64,000 bases of DNA from Parapristionchus giblindavisi (lineage: Eukaryota > Nematoda > Chromadorea > Rhabditida > Diplogasteridae). The position numbers and the translations under genes are program-made. The stretch is from contig CALSFV010000209.1 in NCBI GenBank assembly GCA_943737045.1, positions 1,240,001-1,304,000 of the forward strand. Direction: 5' to 3'. Under the pieces are notes generated by a model that was given only the letters and a program-made list of their open reading frames with translations, was not told where the DNA came from and searched no databases. Positions within the stretch are counted from its first letter, which is position 1. Every line of letters starts with the position of its first letter. Shown one piece after another: positions 32,609 through 42,910 of this stretch.

Positions 32609-34764
32609 ATGCATATACGCATAGTCTTGTTCACCATAAGTCTGGCCCTTTCAATCCCTATGTATATTTTGTACATAATTCAACTGGTCATGATTTCGAT
32701 TAAACCGTCATTATCAACCGCGTTCTACGCTATCTATTTCTTCGGTGGAATCCTGGTGAGTACTCCATCGTTTCTATATTGCTGTCGCACCTGTTACGGG
32801 TGTATCAAATAAATAAATAAATAAATAATGAAATAACGTTACTTTTCCGATTCTGTGGAAACATTAAATTAATAATATTAAAAGATGTGCAGGTATAAGT
32901 TTTCATGAACTTAAAATTGCTTAGTTAATCGTGATAAAGTGTATTACTGTTACTGTTACTACAAAAGTGAAGACTAGGACACAATAATTTCGACTTCGTT
33001 TTGTTCCCTTTATTTTGTGCACGTTTTGTTTCTTCACCTGTCTTCCCTTTTGTATTGCTTTCCAAAAAATATTTAAAATATTAAAGCTTATATTGTCCGT
33101 ATAAAATGTACTTGCATAATTGCATTGCTACTGCTGCTAAACAGAGGAAGAACTATCGATTAACTCCCCACTCTTTCCTCCTTTCCTTCCTCGCTCTCTC
33201 TGATCTACCTACTCTCTCACCGGTGCTCTTTCTCTAAACATAGAAATTCATTGTGGCAGTGGTTGGCTACTCTCGTACCAAATAAACAAGTGTATTTTTT
33301 TTTTCTCATTTTTTACACCCTCAACGTCTTCTTCTATCAACTGCCACAACAGCCGGGAATTACGGAATTCTCTGAACGATTCATCCTTTCGAGCAACAAT
33401 ACAGCCTTCAGACCCGAGTATGCGTGGATGATATCGATCGCCAATACGTAAAACAATTTCCACTATGCAGTCCCGTTCGGCGATTTACTGATGTCGTTGC
33501 AGTTCAATGTTTCTATTTCCTGGTACCCAGGATGCCATAAACGTGCTCATTTCGATAAATCGATTGACTGCGATAATGTATCCAATTCTCTATCGAAAGG
33601 TTCGATACAAAATTCCTCCGTTAAAACAAGCTAGCATTTTTAGCTCTTCACCAAGCGAAAAACTTACTTATTCTTATTTTTTACCTTTCTTTTTGGATGC
33701 ATTTCGAGTTTTCCAAGTTTCGGAGCTCAAGGATCTCTGTATAACCTTGGAGGCAGTGGGGATGCAGCCGTAAGTGTATTTTTAACAGAGCCATTTTTAA
33801 TAGAATTAATGTCGTTGTTATTATTCTTATTATTTTAGAATAAAATTTAAGGTTTATATGATGAGCGGCAACAAGATCAGCATTTTCTCACAGGTATTCA
33901 GTGTATTCGTTCAACATTATCTCATGTACCTCTACTGTATACCCCCCTCGGGTAAAATCGTAGAGATTCATCACACCAACCGAATGGCATATCTGCATTG
34001 AAAGTACAACTTTCAAGGCATATAGAGAGTGCCTAGCCGATTTGCATACTTGGATCTCTCATTTTCTCATTGCCTCTCACGCTAATTTCCCTACAGTATG
34101 AACAATATTCGCCATGTTAATCGTTGCGGGAGTCGGTCATGCAAACTCAAGGGTCTCCTTCTTTAACGTAAGATTCCTTATGGAGATTGCAGGTACATCA
34201 AAACATCGTGACTGCCATTTATACTTTTACTTTGGACGGACTTGCTTTTGCTATCTACTGTCGCATTGCGGTTCACTTAATGGTAGTTAAAGTGAGTGAG
34301 GATACCGCAACGGGTTATAATTAAAGATGGTTCAAGGAGCTTGTGGTTTTGACCATGTATATGTAGCATCATCATCTTGAGTCAAGTTATAACACTTTGT
34401 CGCTTTTGACCATTACAATTTTCGCCTTTGCCGTCTCCGGTTTTGCAGGGTAAAATTATAGTAAGTGGCGCGCGGAAAAAGAAAACTTACTTTTTTTTGC
34501 TATATACCCATGAAATCGCAAAACATTAACGAAAAAGTAAGTAAACAATAAGTTACCATTTGCGCGCTTCTTACTATAGTATTTCCCTGCAAAACCGGAG
34601 GTGGAGCCGTTGTTTATCGAGTACTGTGAGAGCTTTGTGATGATGTTTTAACCTTTTGAAGAACATAATCTTCTTATTTTTAGGTGGAACGCGGCGTGGA
34701 TGTACGCCTGGCGTTGCTAGGATTTTTCATTCTTCTAACAAATATTCCAGCGATTGCCTATCAG
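32609..34764 (+). pseudogene. srg chemoreceptor copy in U1, 3'-truncated and splice-defective
   Basis: Exon homologues: 32609-32755 (TM1), exon 2 ending 33447, 33503-33599, 33644-33769, 33852-33893, 34193-34291, 34684-34764 (TM6). Two lesions compared with the intact U3 gene. First, the exon-2 acceptor (ATATTAG|GACCTC in U3) has been replaced by a run of T, leaving no in-frame AG. Second, about 590 bp after exon 7 are deleted (U3 60862-61440), removing exons 8 and 9, so TM7 and the tail are absent. The remaining exons keep open frames, which points to recent inactivation. Transcription could still occur. Confidence 0.82.
34435..34600. mobile_element. 166-bp inverted-repeat MITE in srg intron 6, U1
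   Basis: CTCCGGTTTTGCAGGG and CCCTGCAAAACCGGAG form 16-bp perfect ends; inner parts pair TATAGTAAG with CTTACTATA. Copies: 49634-49798 (U2) and 60527-60690 (U3). Confidence 0.85.
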
Positions 34765-34866
34765 GTATTTTCATATAAACAAAGAACATCCAGACTATGC
34801 AAAGAAGACGCTACAGATAGAATTCCCCCTAAGCACTACTCCCTCTCTGTACCCTTCCTCTCTCAG

Positions 34867-34943
34867 CTCCGATGGCGTAGCGGTAAGTCTCTAGACCTCT
34901 CACCCGAGTAGGAATAGAGTTCGCAGGTTCGAATCCATCGGAG
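34867..34943 (+). repeat. tRNA-like SINE head (copy 3), U1
   Basis: 77 nt closed by CTCCGAT/ATCGGAG; A-box-like TGGCGTAGCGGTAAGTC and perfect B box GGTTCGAATCC. Identical in U2 (50065-50141). Confidence 0.7.
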
Positions 34944-35763
34944 TAGTGGGCGCTAGTCACCTGCATTCCAACGATCCCGTCGTATGGGTGAATCCAAATC
35001 CAATTCCAAAGTCCAAGTACTCCAAAGTTCCAAGTATTCCAAAGTGCATATCCAATCAAAATATGTTGTATACACTGCAGTATGGCACAAACGAATGGTG
35101 CTTGAAACTTTTTGTTTTTGTTTGTTTGTTTGTTTTGTATCCAACCCATATTGTTGATTCATTTCATTTCGAAGAATTTCAAATTTCCTTAAAGAGAGAC
35201 TTCCTTACATCTGCCTACATGCAAGAATGACTTCACCATATCTTTCTATATTTTTTTTATTTGTTATCCTTTTGTTATCCGCCCCTCCTTCATGTCTATT
35301 CTATCGGTCCGTATAGATTCACTTATTTTCGAATTTATAAAATAAATAATGAGTATGATGAGAAATAACAACCAATTGATCAATGAAATGGTCTTAAAGG
35401 CACGCGACAAGCTAATTTGAAGTAAAAGATATGATAGAAATTGAATCAATGAAAGCATATCATTCAGTAATAATTTACAAATCTTTTCTAGAACAACCTT
35501 CGGTAACAGAAAAAAAACTTTTGGGAACTGGCTTTAGAAGTTAGTCAACAGAAATTGTAGTACATATATATAGTGCAATGGATCAATCAGTCATTTGACT
35601 ACTTACTATGCTAAATATTACGTAGGATGTCGCATCACAGACTAAAAAAAGCTAAACTTATCTTGATTATGAGTTCTCAGTGAAGTTCGTCCTTCAAATT
35701 ACTAGCTTGAACGGACGTTTTACCTTCAAATGCAGATGATATCGAATGTTCAACTATCCTTTA

Positions 35764-35881
35764 AAGCGATACCCCAAGCTAATTTGAAACTATCCGCTCT
35801 GGTCATACTCTCTCGCTTTCTTTGTCTACGAGAGAGTATTGCCAATGCGGAGAGTAACATTAGCTTGGGGTGTGTCTTTAA
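35764..35881. mobile_element. Palindromic MITE copy, U1 second site
   Basis: Well preserved: GCGATACCCCAAGCTAATTT to ACATTAGCTTGGGGTGTGTC. Equivalents at 50962-51079 and 62460-62576. Confidence 0.85.
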
Positions 35882-35970
35882 AAAGAGTATAGTCAATACA
35901 TCTGCCAACATGCAAGAACGACTTCACCATATCTTTCTATAACTCACCATTTCTTCGTTGCGTCAAAACT

Positions 35971-36403
35971 ATGCATATACGCATAGTCTTGTTCACCATA
36001 AGTCTGGCCCTATCAATCCCTATGTATATTTTGTACATAATTCAACTGGTCATGATTTCGATTAAACCTGCCTTTTCATCTTCGTTCTACACTATCTATT
36101 TCTTCGGAGGAATCCTGGTTAGTTATGTTAGGAAGCACAATTCGATTTCTTTCACTCTATTTTGAGCAATAACTTTTGAGCAAGTTTTGTTTCTTTACAT
36201 GTCTTCACTTTTGCAATTCTACTAAAAAAATAATTGAAATATAGACGCTTGTCATAGGACCTAACGTTTTACACCTTCAACATCTTCTTCTAACAACTTC
36301 CACAACAGCCGGGAATTATGGAATTCTATGAACGATTCATTAATATCAGGAACAATACAGCCTTTAGACAGGAGTATAAGTGGATGATATCGATTGCCAA
36401 TAC
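35971..36403 (+). pseudogene. srg fragment downstream in U1 (exons 1-2 only)
   Basis: Exon 1 is 35971-36117 (MHIRIVLFTISLALSIPMYI, donor GTTAGT) and exon 2 is 36258-36403 (acceptor TTGTCATAG). Exon 2 has a TAA in place of the conserved Tyr codon (FFYQLP reads FF-stop). Exons 3-9 are absent; the fragment runs into the unit boundary. Confidence 0.82.
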
Positions 36404-37533
36404 GTAAAAATGCGGCAACTCTGGTATATCAAAAATTGAACTACAAACTTTCACACATACTTTCACTTCGGAATACTTGTAAGCCCCGTAGACTTGTAGT
36501 AAACTTCAAATTCAATTCAATTATGGTTCTATGGTTTATGGTTTTAATTATTCAATTATGGTTCAATTATGGTTCCTGCGCAAGCAGATTTGCAATGTAT
36601 CATACATTTATTTCCCTTATTTTGGTTTGGTTCCGATTCCATTTAGACCAGTAGCAAAAGTTATGCTGACAATGAAATCTACTCGGTGCACAGTCTTGCG
36701 CTTTCTCTCTCACTTCTCTCATTCCCGATTCTCTATCGATGAAATCTTTTATTTTCAAACACGTATGCATGTTAGAGATGTTCACAAAAGTTTTTATACT
36801 ATTGCTGAATTTCGATCTTTAATCTTTGTATTTTGATCTTTGATCGCTGAAACCGAGTAGACCTCAGCATTGTTAATCGCGCGATTCTGACTCCGCCCAT
36901 TTAACTTCGCGGGCTTGGACACCGTTTGTAGACATAACCCCAAAAATATTTATTCAAATTGGAAAGCAGAGAGTGAGTGACGCCCATCCACCTTCAGACG
37001 TCCGTCGTGTGCATTCACCATCTTTCCCGAAGATGACATCCTTCCTCCAGACGATCTCAAAGCTGATGCGGCTATTCGATAATTCCAAGGGTAGTATTCT
37101 AATTGCAAGCTACGGTACCAGTGAGTAGTAGTCGAGTGTAGTAGTAGTTTTCACTCCAGTGGCGCCAAAGTCCACGTCGCATCGATGCCACCCTCAAGAA
37201 CCCGTTGGAGTAGCTCATCAATGCCTCAAGAACCCGTTGGAGTAGCTCATCAACGATGATGATGACGATGAAACAAAGGGTCGACCTGTAAAAGAAGAGA
37301 GTAGCATATAATCATATAATAGATTTGAATGGTTGACAACGATATCATATTTCCGAAATCTAAAGTGGACAACTTCACACTTTAGACATCTTTTGTATTT
37401 ATGAATACGTTGGCCGGAGAGAAATGTACCTTTCAGAGTAGATCATTTCCATTAGGGAATGACGTCCGCTTCTTTTCCATTGAGAATCGAGGAACCGGTA
37501 CGGACAGGCGGGTAGAGAGTAGAGGTCGTATCC

Positions 37534-37658
37534 ATTATGGTATCGTTTTCGTTCTCTACGCTCACTACAACTTTGACCATAACGAGTGTTTGAACACAAC
37601 CACCTTTTGACAGATATAAGCCTTTATTTAGGAACCTAGGTGGCTAAGGCCACTAATA
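37534..37658. repeat. Split direct repeat B, terminal copy (125 bp)
   Basis: Begins ATTATGGTATCGTTTTCG and ends GGCCACTAATA; matches 39039-39163 over its whole length. The ATTA is shared with the target. Confidence 0.93.
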
Positions 37659-37830
37659 GTAATAGCTACATAACGAACATGAACGGTGAAGACAACGGTG
37701 AAGAACAAAGAAGGCTATAGTAACGTACTATAGAAGGAAGGCCTTAGAAGGCTATGGTACAAGAGAGAACAGAGTTGACAAACAATGAACCAGAAACAAT
37801 GGAAAAAACGAACAAGATATGAAACGAGGA

Positions 37831-38787
37831 CTAAAGTGAGAGGGCTCCCTGAGCGGGCAATGAATCAACAACATAAGGGGTCATACCAGACAAGCTCTTC
37901 CATCTACCTCTCCTCTGAACCTGATCCATCGATGCTCCTTCTTCAAGTGAAGCCATAGCTCCACCACCACGAAGAGCATGAGGAGTTCTGGGGGGGATAC
38001 CAGCTTGGTGACACAACGATAAGTAGTCCTTCCTGAGGCAAGAAGGAGAGATGGGCCTGGAAGGGATAGAAAAGGAAGGGAAAACGGGGGCGAGTGGACT
38101 AGAATCTACTTGACTCTTGTACTTAGCCAGAACCGAAGAGGCGATAGAAGTGGGAGGGATGGTGATGAAGGACGATCTGCCTTCCGAGAGCTGGTCCGTC
38201 TTGGACTTGACGACGGTGATCCGAAGGACATCTGCTACTTCCTCAACATCCTTCCATCTTAGAGCGGCTGCCTCAGATATTCTAAGTAGAGCTCCGAAAG
38301 CGAGGGCCGTGAAGACAGCGGCTCTCCGTACTGCTCTTGGTGCGTCATCCTCATCAGCCAGAATGACCATCTTCTCCACTTCCTGCCTGGAGAAGGCTCC
38401 TCTATGCGAGATGGGTCTCTTGCGAGAGACAGATGAGCGCATCCTGGAGATGAGAGTCTGGTGGTCAGGCGGGATGTTTCCACTGAAGAACCGAAAGGAA
38501 GCCGAAGCTTGGGCCAGGAGGGAGGAGGAGCAACCAGAAGCTATCTTTATTAACAGAAAGAGAACAAGAGAGTCAGGAGTGGTGGGATCAACACCAAGTT
38601 CTAAGGCAAGTTTGCGCTTGGCCTTATCCAGCGAGGCGTAGGAGCGAAGCGATGAGGGGGCTAGTGAAGATAAGAGGAGATCATCGAGTATCGCCGCCTT
38701 CGAGTCGTGACCCGTACGGAGAAACACACTTCTGAGGCGAGAGATCAAGTTGCCCAGCTCTCCTGCAAAAAGGAAAACAATAGTCAA
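37831..38787 (-). CDS. Tyrosine recombinase of the PAT-like element
   Basis: Phage-integrase-type recombinase that would join the circular cDNA to the genome, replacing the DDE integrase of other retrotransposons. The 318-residue frame has the catalytic set: R169 (in LLRISEAAALRW), a lysine in VVKSKTD (194-196), H270-x-x-R273 (HALRGG), W296 (RRGRWKS) and the nucleophile candidate Y305 (GMTPYVV). The region 40-130 fits a SAM-like DNA-binding domain. The first ~8 residues may be non-coding: on the coding strand TTTTCCTTTTTGCAG|GA at 38763/38762 is a strong nematode 3' splice site, so the protein may be made from a spliced transcript. It lies 3' of the RT, across the internal repeats, in the same direction. 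Confidence 0.9.
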   Translation of the reverse strand: MTIVFLFAGELGNLISRLRSVFLRTGHDSKAAILDDLLLSSLAPSSLRSYASLDKAKRKLALELGVDPTTPDSLVLFLLIKIASGCSSSLLAQASASFRFFSGNIPPDHQTLISRMRSSVSRKRPISHRGAFSRQEVEKMVILADEDDAPRAVRRAAVFTALAFGALLRISEAAALRWKDVEEVADVLRITVVKSKTDQLSEGRSSFITIPPTSIASSVLAKYKSQVDSSPLAPVFPSFSIPSRPISPSCLRKDYLSLCHQAGIPPRTPHALRGGGAMASLEEGASMDQVQRRGRWKSLSGMTPYVVDSLPAQGALSL

Positions 38788-38865
38788 TCTATATTAGCTC
38801 TATCCTCGAATCTCTCCTTCTGATATATCTATCCTGATTCAGAAGCCCTCAGGGTGGGCGGGAGG

Positions 38866-39042
38866 AAAATAACAGACAACCCAAATAGGTCCTAAAAATA
38901 GGCTAGAATAGAGAAATATAAGCAGTGTTCGCCACTGCTAACCACTACTGAGTATCCACTGAACACCCGAGACGCGCCACTGCGCGTCAACACCATTCAA
39001 ACACCACACCACAAAAGGTGGTGACGTTCAAACAACACATTA
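38866..39042. repeat. Split direct repeat A, internal copy (177 bp)
   Basis: Matches 41753-41929. It overlaps the internal B copy by the four bases ATTA at 39039-39042, so the internal junction has the sequence expected of a joined circle. Confidence 0.93.
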
Positions 39043-39163
39043 TGGTATCGTTTTCGTTCTCTACGCTCACTACAACTTTGACCATAACGAGTGTTTGAAC
39101 ACAACCACCTTTTGACAGATATAAGCCTTTATTTAGGAACCTAGGTGGCTAAGGCCACTAATA
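39039..39163. repeat. Split direct repeat B, internal copy (125 bp)
   Basis: Matches 37534-37658; ends 26 bp before the stop codon of the RT frame. Confidence 0.93.
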
Positions 39164-39189
39164 CTAGATGGTAAAGGCTTGAGAAAGGA

Positions 39190-41274
39190 TTAGAACTGAC
39201 ATAGAAGAAAGACGAAAATTGATGGGGTTTTAGAAGTACCGAAAATGCCAGAGGAGTCCGAGCTAGGAGAAAGTATTTGAGCACCCTTCCCATATTCTAG
39301 ATGATCAACTACAAAGTCCAACCAGCGATCTCCCTTCTTTATGAAAGGAATCGCTATACTAGTAGGCCAGAGAGGAAAACCTAAAATGGCCCTAGCATGA
39401 CACAACCTTGCCCTCTTTATTGTCTTAAGTAGAAGCGAAGGCGGAGGGACTAACCAAAGAAAAGCAGTTTTCCAGACGGTCTCTGAAGCTGAGAAGGCAT
39501 CCGAGCCTGAGGTACCGGGGCAGAAGCCTCTGGAAAAGAAACGATCACATTTCTTATTTCTATCATCGGCAAACATATCGAAATCGGGCGTGCCCCATTT
39601 TGTGCAGAGTAACTTGAAGACCTTGGTCTGAATACCCCAGTCATCATAGTCCTCTACTCTACTCATCTCATCAGCGTCCACGTTCAATTCTCTCGGAATC
39701 CATTCAAACTTGGCCCTGATATTAGCTCTTTCTATCACCTCTCTCACTTCTTTAGCAATGGCATGTAACTCCGGTTTCATGCTTCCTCTTTTCAGGATTT
39801 GCACGGCAGCTTGACTATCCGATAGAACCTTAACCGAACTTCCTCTCACTAACTCTGTAAATGATCTAAGACCAAAGAGAACTCCTATCAATTCCCTGAA
39901 TGCGCTCGATTCCTTCTTCTCTCTGTCATCCAAATTGCGCGCGCCATCTCCTATTCTCTGACCCTCTCTAAACAGAACTATTCCTAGCGCTGATGCCGAC
40001 GCGTCTGATTCCAATCTATATAGTTCGATGAACCTCGGTTCAACAATGGGTCTGAAGATGCCCTTGCTAAGTCTATCTCGCCATAACAACAACTCACCAA
40101 TCTCTTCAGGGGAGAGAGCAGCACGATGAATATTCTCTTGATCCAGATGGTCTGCAACCGAAGCGATGGCTCTGGAATCGAAGGTGGCGTCCTCTCCTGC
40201 AATCAAGTGCAATGAAGCTATAGTGCCTAGAAACACTTGTCTCTGTTTCTTAGTTGGTCTCGAAGAACGCACAATATCATCTATTCTCTCAATTGCCTTA
40301 TCTATCCTTCTCTGAGTCAGCGACACTGTGCCCGATTCAAGATCAATAACAAAACCTAACCATTCACCCTTTTGGCTAGGCACCCAGAAACTCTTCTCTT
40401 CTGCTACGAACACTCCTGCCTGGGCTAAGTCCGCTCTGATCACCCTCGTTGCGCTCTCGCATTCTTCTTTGGTATTAGCTAGCACTATACCGTCATCAAT
40501 GTAAAGACAACAGACTATCCCCATGTCTCTCCATCTCTTTATCAAGGCACGAAAGACTTTAGTAAATAGCCAGGGTGCAGTACACAGACCGAAGGGAAGA
40601 GCAGCGAACTGAAAGAAACGGGGAGTACCCTGTATATTGAGCCTAAAGCCTAACAGAGGCCTATCCGATTTGGCCACCGAGACATGATGATAGCCTGTTC
40701 GGAAGTCAAAAGTCGACATGAACCCGTCTAGTGGGAGGGCATCCCACATAGTCCCTAGATCTTCTATTCTAAACCTGTACTTGGGTAAACTCAAGTTTAG
40801 GTGGCTAAGGTCTAAGATGGGTCTCATCTTCTTCCCATGAACAACAAACAGCGGCGATACTTTCTCTAAACTACCTCGATTAGTCTCCTCGACAGCTCCC
40901 GTACGAAGCCATTGAAAAACCTGCTCGACGAGGAAGGACTGCTCGGCCTGAGGAAGACGTCTCGCTGAAGGCTCACTTCCTGGAAGTGAACGGGTTAATT
41001 CACGATCACCCTGGGTGATTTGAAGATGATAGCCCTGGGCTATAACACTAATAACAAAAGGAGATGCTCCTATCTCTTTCCAGAAAAGAATGCTGCCTCT
41101 GAGGCTAAGGAAACCAACTAGATCAGGGTTACCTGAATGCCGCGTTGCCTTGTCGACAGTGTGGACGGATGTGTCCGAAACCTCCGCAGTTGTAGCAACG
41201 GAGTCGATCAGAGGAGCGATCGTTGGCGGGAGAACGACGGGGACTGGTCTGCCTTCTATCCAGCCCCCTGGCAC
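39190..41274 (-). CDS. Reverse transcriptase-RNase H of the PAT-like element
   Basis: 694-residue frame. RT domain at about 140-310 with the catalytic motif YIDD (258-261) and the upstream FDFRTGYHHV and LPFGL motifs. RNase H follows at about 415-540: ESDASASALG (D424 region), a glutamate in SSAFRELIG, SDSQAA (D486) and NVDADEMSR (D532). The C-terminal part (about 555-650; FDMFADDRNKK, then WLVPPPSLL) matches the conserved segment after RNase H in DIRS/PAT elements. It overlaps the 3' end of gag by 146 bp in the +1 frame relative to gag, so translation may need frameshifting, reinitiation or a separate start at MPGGW. It would copy element RNA into cDNA in the host cell. Confidence 0.93.
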   Translation of the reverse strand: MPGGWIEGRPVPVVLPPTIAPLIDSVATTAEVSDTSVHTVDKATRHSGNPDLVGFLSLRGSILFWKEIGASPFVISVIAQGYHLQITQGDRELTRSLPGSEPSARRLPQAEQSFLVEQVFQWLRTGAVEETNRGSLEKVSPLFVVHGKKMRPILDLSHLNLSLPKYRFRIEDLGTMWDALPLDGFMSTFDFRTGYHHVSVAKSDRPLLGFRLNIQGTPRFFQFAALPFGLCTAPWLFTKVFRALIKRWRDMGIVCCLYIDDGIVLANTKEECESATRVIRADLAQAGVFVAEEKSFWVPSQKGEWLGFVIDLESGTVSLTQRRIDKAIERIDDIVRSSRPTKKQRQVFLGTIASLHLIAGEDATFDSRAIASVADHLDQENIHRAALSPEEIGELLLWRDRLSKGIFRPIVEPRFIELYRLESDASASALGIVLFREGQRIGDGARNLDDREKKESSAFRELIGVLFGLRSFTELVRGSSVKVLSDSQAAVQILKRGSMKPELHAIAKEVREVIERANIRAKFEWIPRELNVDADEMSRVEDYDDWGIQTKVFKLLCTKWGTPDFDMFADDRNKKCDRFFSRGFCPGTSGSDAFSASETVWKTAFLWLVPPPSLLLKTIKRARLCHARAILGFPLWPTSIAIPFIKKGDRWLDFVVDHLEYGKGAQILSPSSDSSGIFGTSKTPSIFVFLLCQF

Positions 41275-41692
41275 GAAAGGGCTGATCCACGTGTCTCTTG
41301 CGCGTCGAAGAGGAAGAAGAAGAAGACGACGAGGCCATCATGGTAGCAGCAATGAGCGCCGCTTCTGACCCAGCTTGCCCACCTCCTATCTGTTGGACCA
41401 TGGCGATACGGTCGAACATAGCAAAAACCGAGGGGTCTTTGTCACCCTGAATAAGAAGAGCGTTCCGTTGGAGCAGCTTCTCGATGGCTTCAGAGAGCTT
41501 TCCTTCCTTTCCAATCTTGGCCTCTTCGAGGCAGTTCAAGACGGCCACATTGCATTCGAGCTGGCGTTGGTGAGAGGTAGAAGCCACAGAAGGTACCGAA
41601 TGGATAGGAGCCTGTTTCGGTTTCTTCTTGGCGAGAATCGGCTCTAGCAGATCCGCCAGAGCGTTGAGCTGATCAGAGCGAACCTCACTCAT
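41129..41692 (-). CDS. Gag-like protein of the PAT-like element
   Basis: 187-residue frame, first of the element. N-terminal part is helical-looking and charged; a serine run (about 121-129) precedes a basic stretch and one CCHC zinc knuckle, C166-x2-C169-x4-H174-x4-C179 (CYNCGGFGHIRPHC), typical of nucleic-acid-binding Gag proteins. The start MSEVRS lies 61 bp inside the terminal repeat. No protease domain is visible in it. Confidence 0.85.
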   Translation of the reverse strand: MSEVRSDQLNALADLLEPILAKKKPKQAPIHSVPSVASTSHQRQLECNVAVLNCLEEAKIGKEGKLSEAIEKLLQRNALLIQGDKDPSVFAMFDRIAMVQQIGGGQAGSEAALIAATMMASSSSSSSSSTRKRHVDQPFRARGLDRRQTSPRRSPANDRSSDRLRCYNCGGFGHIRPHCRQGNAAFR

Positions 41693-41752
41693 TCCTGAAG
41701 AGATTAACTGAAAAGATTAGACAAAACAGAAAAAAAGTAAATAAAGAAACGC

Positions 41753-41929
41753 AAAATAACAGACAACCCAAATAGGTCCTAAAAATAGGCTAGAATAGAG
41801 AAATATAAGCAGTGTTCGCCACTGCTAACCACTACTGAGTATCCACTGAACACCCGAGACGCGCCACTGCGCGTCAACACCATTCAAACACCACACCACA
41901 AAAGGTGGTGACGTTCAAACAACACATTA
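41753..41929. repeat. Split direct repeat A, terminal copy (177 bp)
   Basis: Begins AAAATAACAGACAACCC and ends AAACAACACATTA. On the coding strand this is the 5' end of the element and should hold its promoter; no TATA element was identified with confidence. Confidence 0.93.
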
Positions 41930-42910
41930 ACATTGGCAAACCGCTTGCCGGCAAACGTGACGTCACGAGCGGGAGGATCTCTGGCGAACATCTCCGCCTA
42001 TGGTTGTGACGTCACGTTTGCCCTCAAACGGTTTGCCAACGTTCATGGATACTTATTTACTTGTTATGCATATTATGATGGAATAAAGAATAAGAATAAG
42101 AATAAGAATAAGATATTTTGCATAAAGCAAATATACGATAATCGGCGCTGCAAATCTCTTGGTGTTCTTGATGAATCGATGAAACTTCATAGCTGAGAGA
42201 GCACTGATTCATTCCGTTCCATTCAGCCGTTCTCACCTACTCTCGCACAGACTACACTGGATGGCCAATGGCACTGGGAGTGAGCATGGCTGTGGCAATC
42301 GACCAAAAATGGTTGCAGGATCTGAAAACACTTTGCATTTATATAGGAAAGAAGGACGAAGAACGATAGAGAAAAGATGAAAGATCAGAGAGCAACTTAG
42401 AAATGAGACAAACCGGGAGATGAGGGAAAAAAGGCTGCTAATTGCTTATTAGTTTCAGAGTAGTATGAAATAAGGTAAAGTGCAAATTAAAGGAATTATG
42501 TTAAGAAAATGAAGGGCCACAGTAAGAAAGATATCTACGGTAGAGGATAAGAGTGCTAATACATTACTCATGCAAAAAATACACTAATCTATCCACGACA
42601 CCACACCCAGCCGCAAATGGAGTAAACCCGGTGAGATTTATCAATTGCTCACAACCGGGAGTACCCCACCAACGGTCGAAGCGGGTTACGGTACCGTAAG
42701 AGAGTTGGGGATGGAGCGAGATGGATACGGTAAGTCGCTCAATAAGAAGTACTAGGAGGAACTAATTGAGCGATCTACAATATTCCTATTATCGACTAAC
42801 CGAGTGCGCGTGCATTTAGAATGCAATAGGTGAGACTCTAAGAATCTACCAAAATTACCTATCCATGATATTATAAACTTCCGTACACTATCGCTTGACA
42901 GAGAGGATGG

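Larger units (their letters stand above)
25701..36572. repeat. Tandem unit U1 (10,872 bp)
   Basis: First copy of a unit repeated head to tail at 36573, 51771 and 63345; each copy starts TTCCTGCGCA. U1 is nearly identical to U2 except in its first ~370 bp (extra 26 bp at about 26011-26036 and several substitutions), one 40-bp minisatellite repeat and scattered single-base changes. U1 lacks the retrotransposon. Confidence 0.93.
37534..41929 (-). mobile_element. PAT-like (DIRS-order) tyrosine-recombinase retrotransposon, complete
   Basis: 4392-bp element inserted in U2, absent from the same site in U1 (26690) and U3 (52734). Read on its coding (minus) strand the order is terminal repeat A1 (177 bp), gag, RT-RNase H, internal B1-A2 junction, tyrosine recombinase, terminal repeat B2 (125 bp). 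This split direct repeat arrangement is that of PAT elements from nematodes. Repeats: 41753-41929 equals 38866-39042; 37534-37658 equals 39039-39163. The left boundary reads CCATTA|TGGTATCG, the right ACATTA|ACATTGG, and the internal junction ACATTATGGTATCG. Insertion is therefore at a shared ATTA with no further duplication, as expected for recombinase-mediated circle integration. All three frames are open, so it looks young and possibly active. Confidence 0.92.

Noticed and set aside
33600..33718. Reading exon 3 of the srg genes straight through without the 45-bp intron
   Set aside because: It gives TGA in U3 and in the gene at 19827-22931, and shifts frame among paralogues; splicing at GTTCGA...TTTTTAG gives the same TM4 sequence in all copies.
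34095..34180. Extra membrane-helix-like exon in the srg copies (IFAMLIVAGVGHANS, also in U2 and U3)
   Set aside because: No phase-compatible acceptor (TGA in the only usable frame), not needed for a seven-helix protein, absent from the minus-strand paralogues, and the DNA is an inverted copy of repeat sequence at 11705-11765.
34867..34943. Functional tRNA gene
   Set aside because: Terminal stem and B box are good, but T stem and anticodon arm do not fold properly; five near-identical copies in repeat context fit a SINE.
38117..38641. Plus-strand 174-codon frame
   Set aside because: Antisense shadow of the tyrosine recombinase; no recognisable domain.
37534..41929. LTR retrotransposon
   Set aside because: No long terminal direct repeats, no DDE integrase or aspartic protease; it has a tyrosine recombinase and split repeats.
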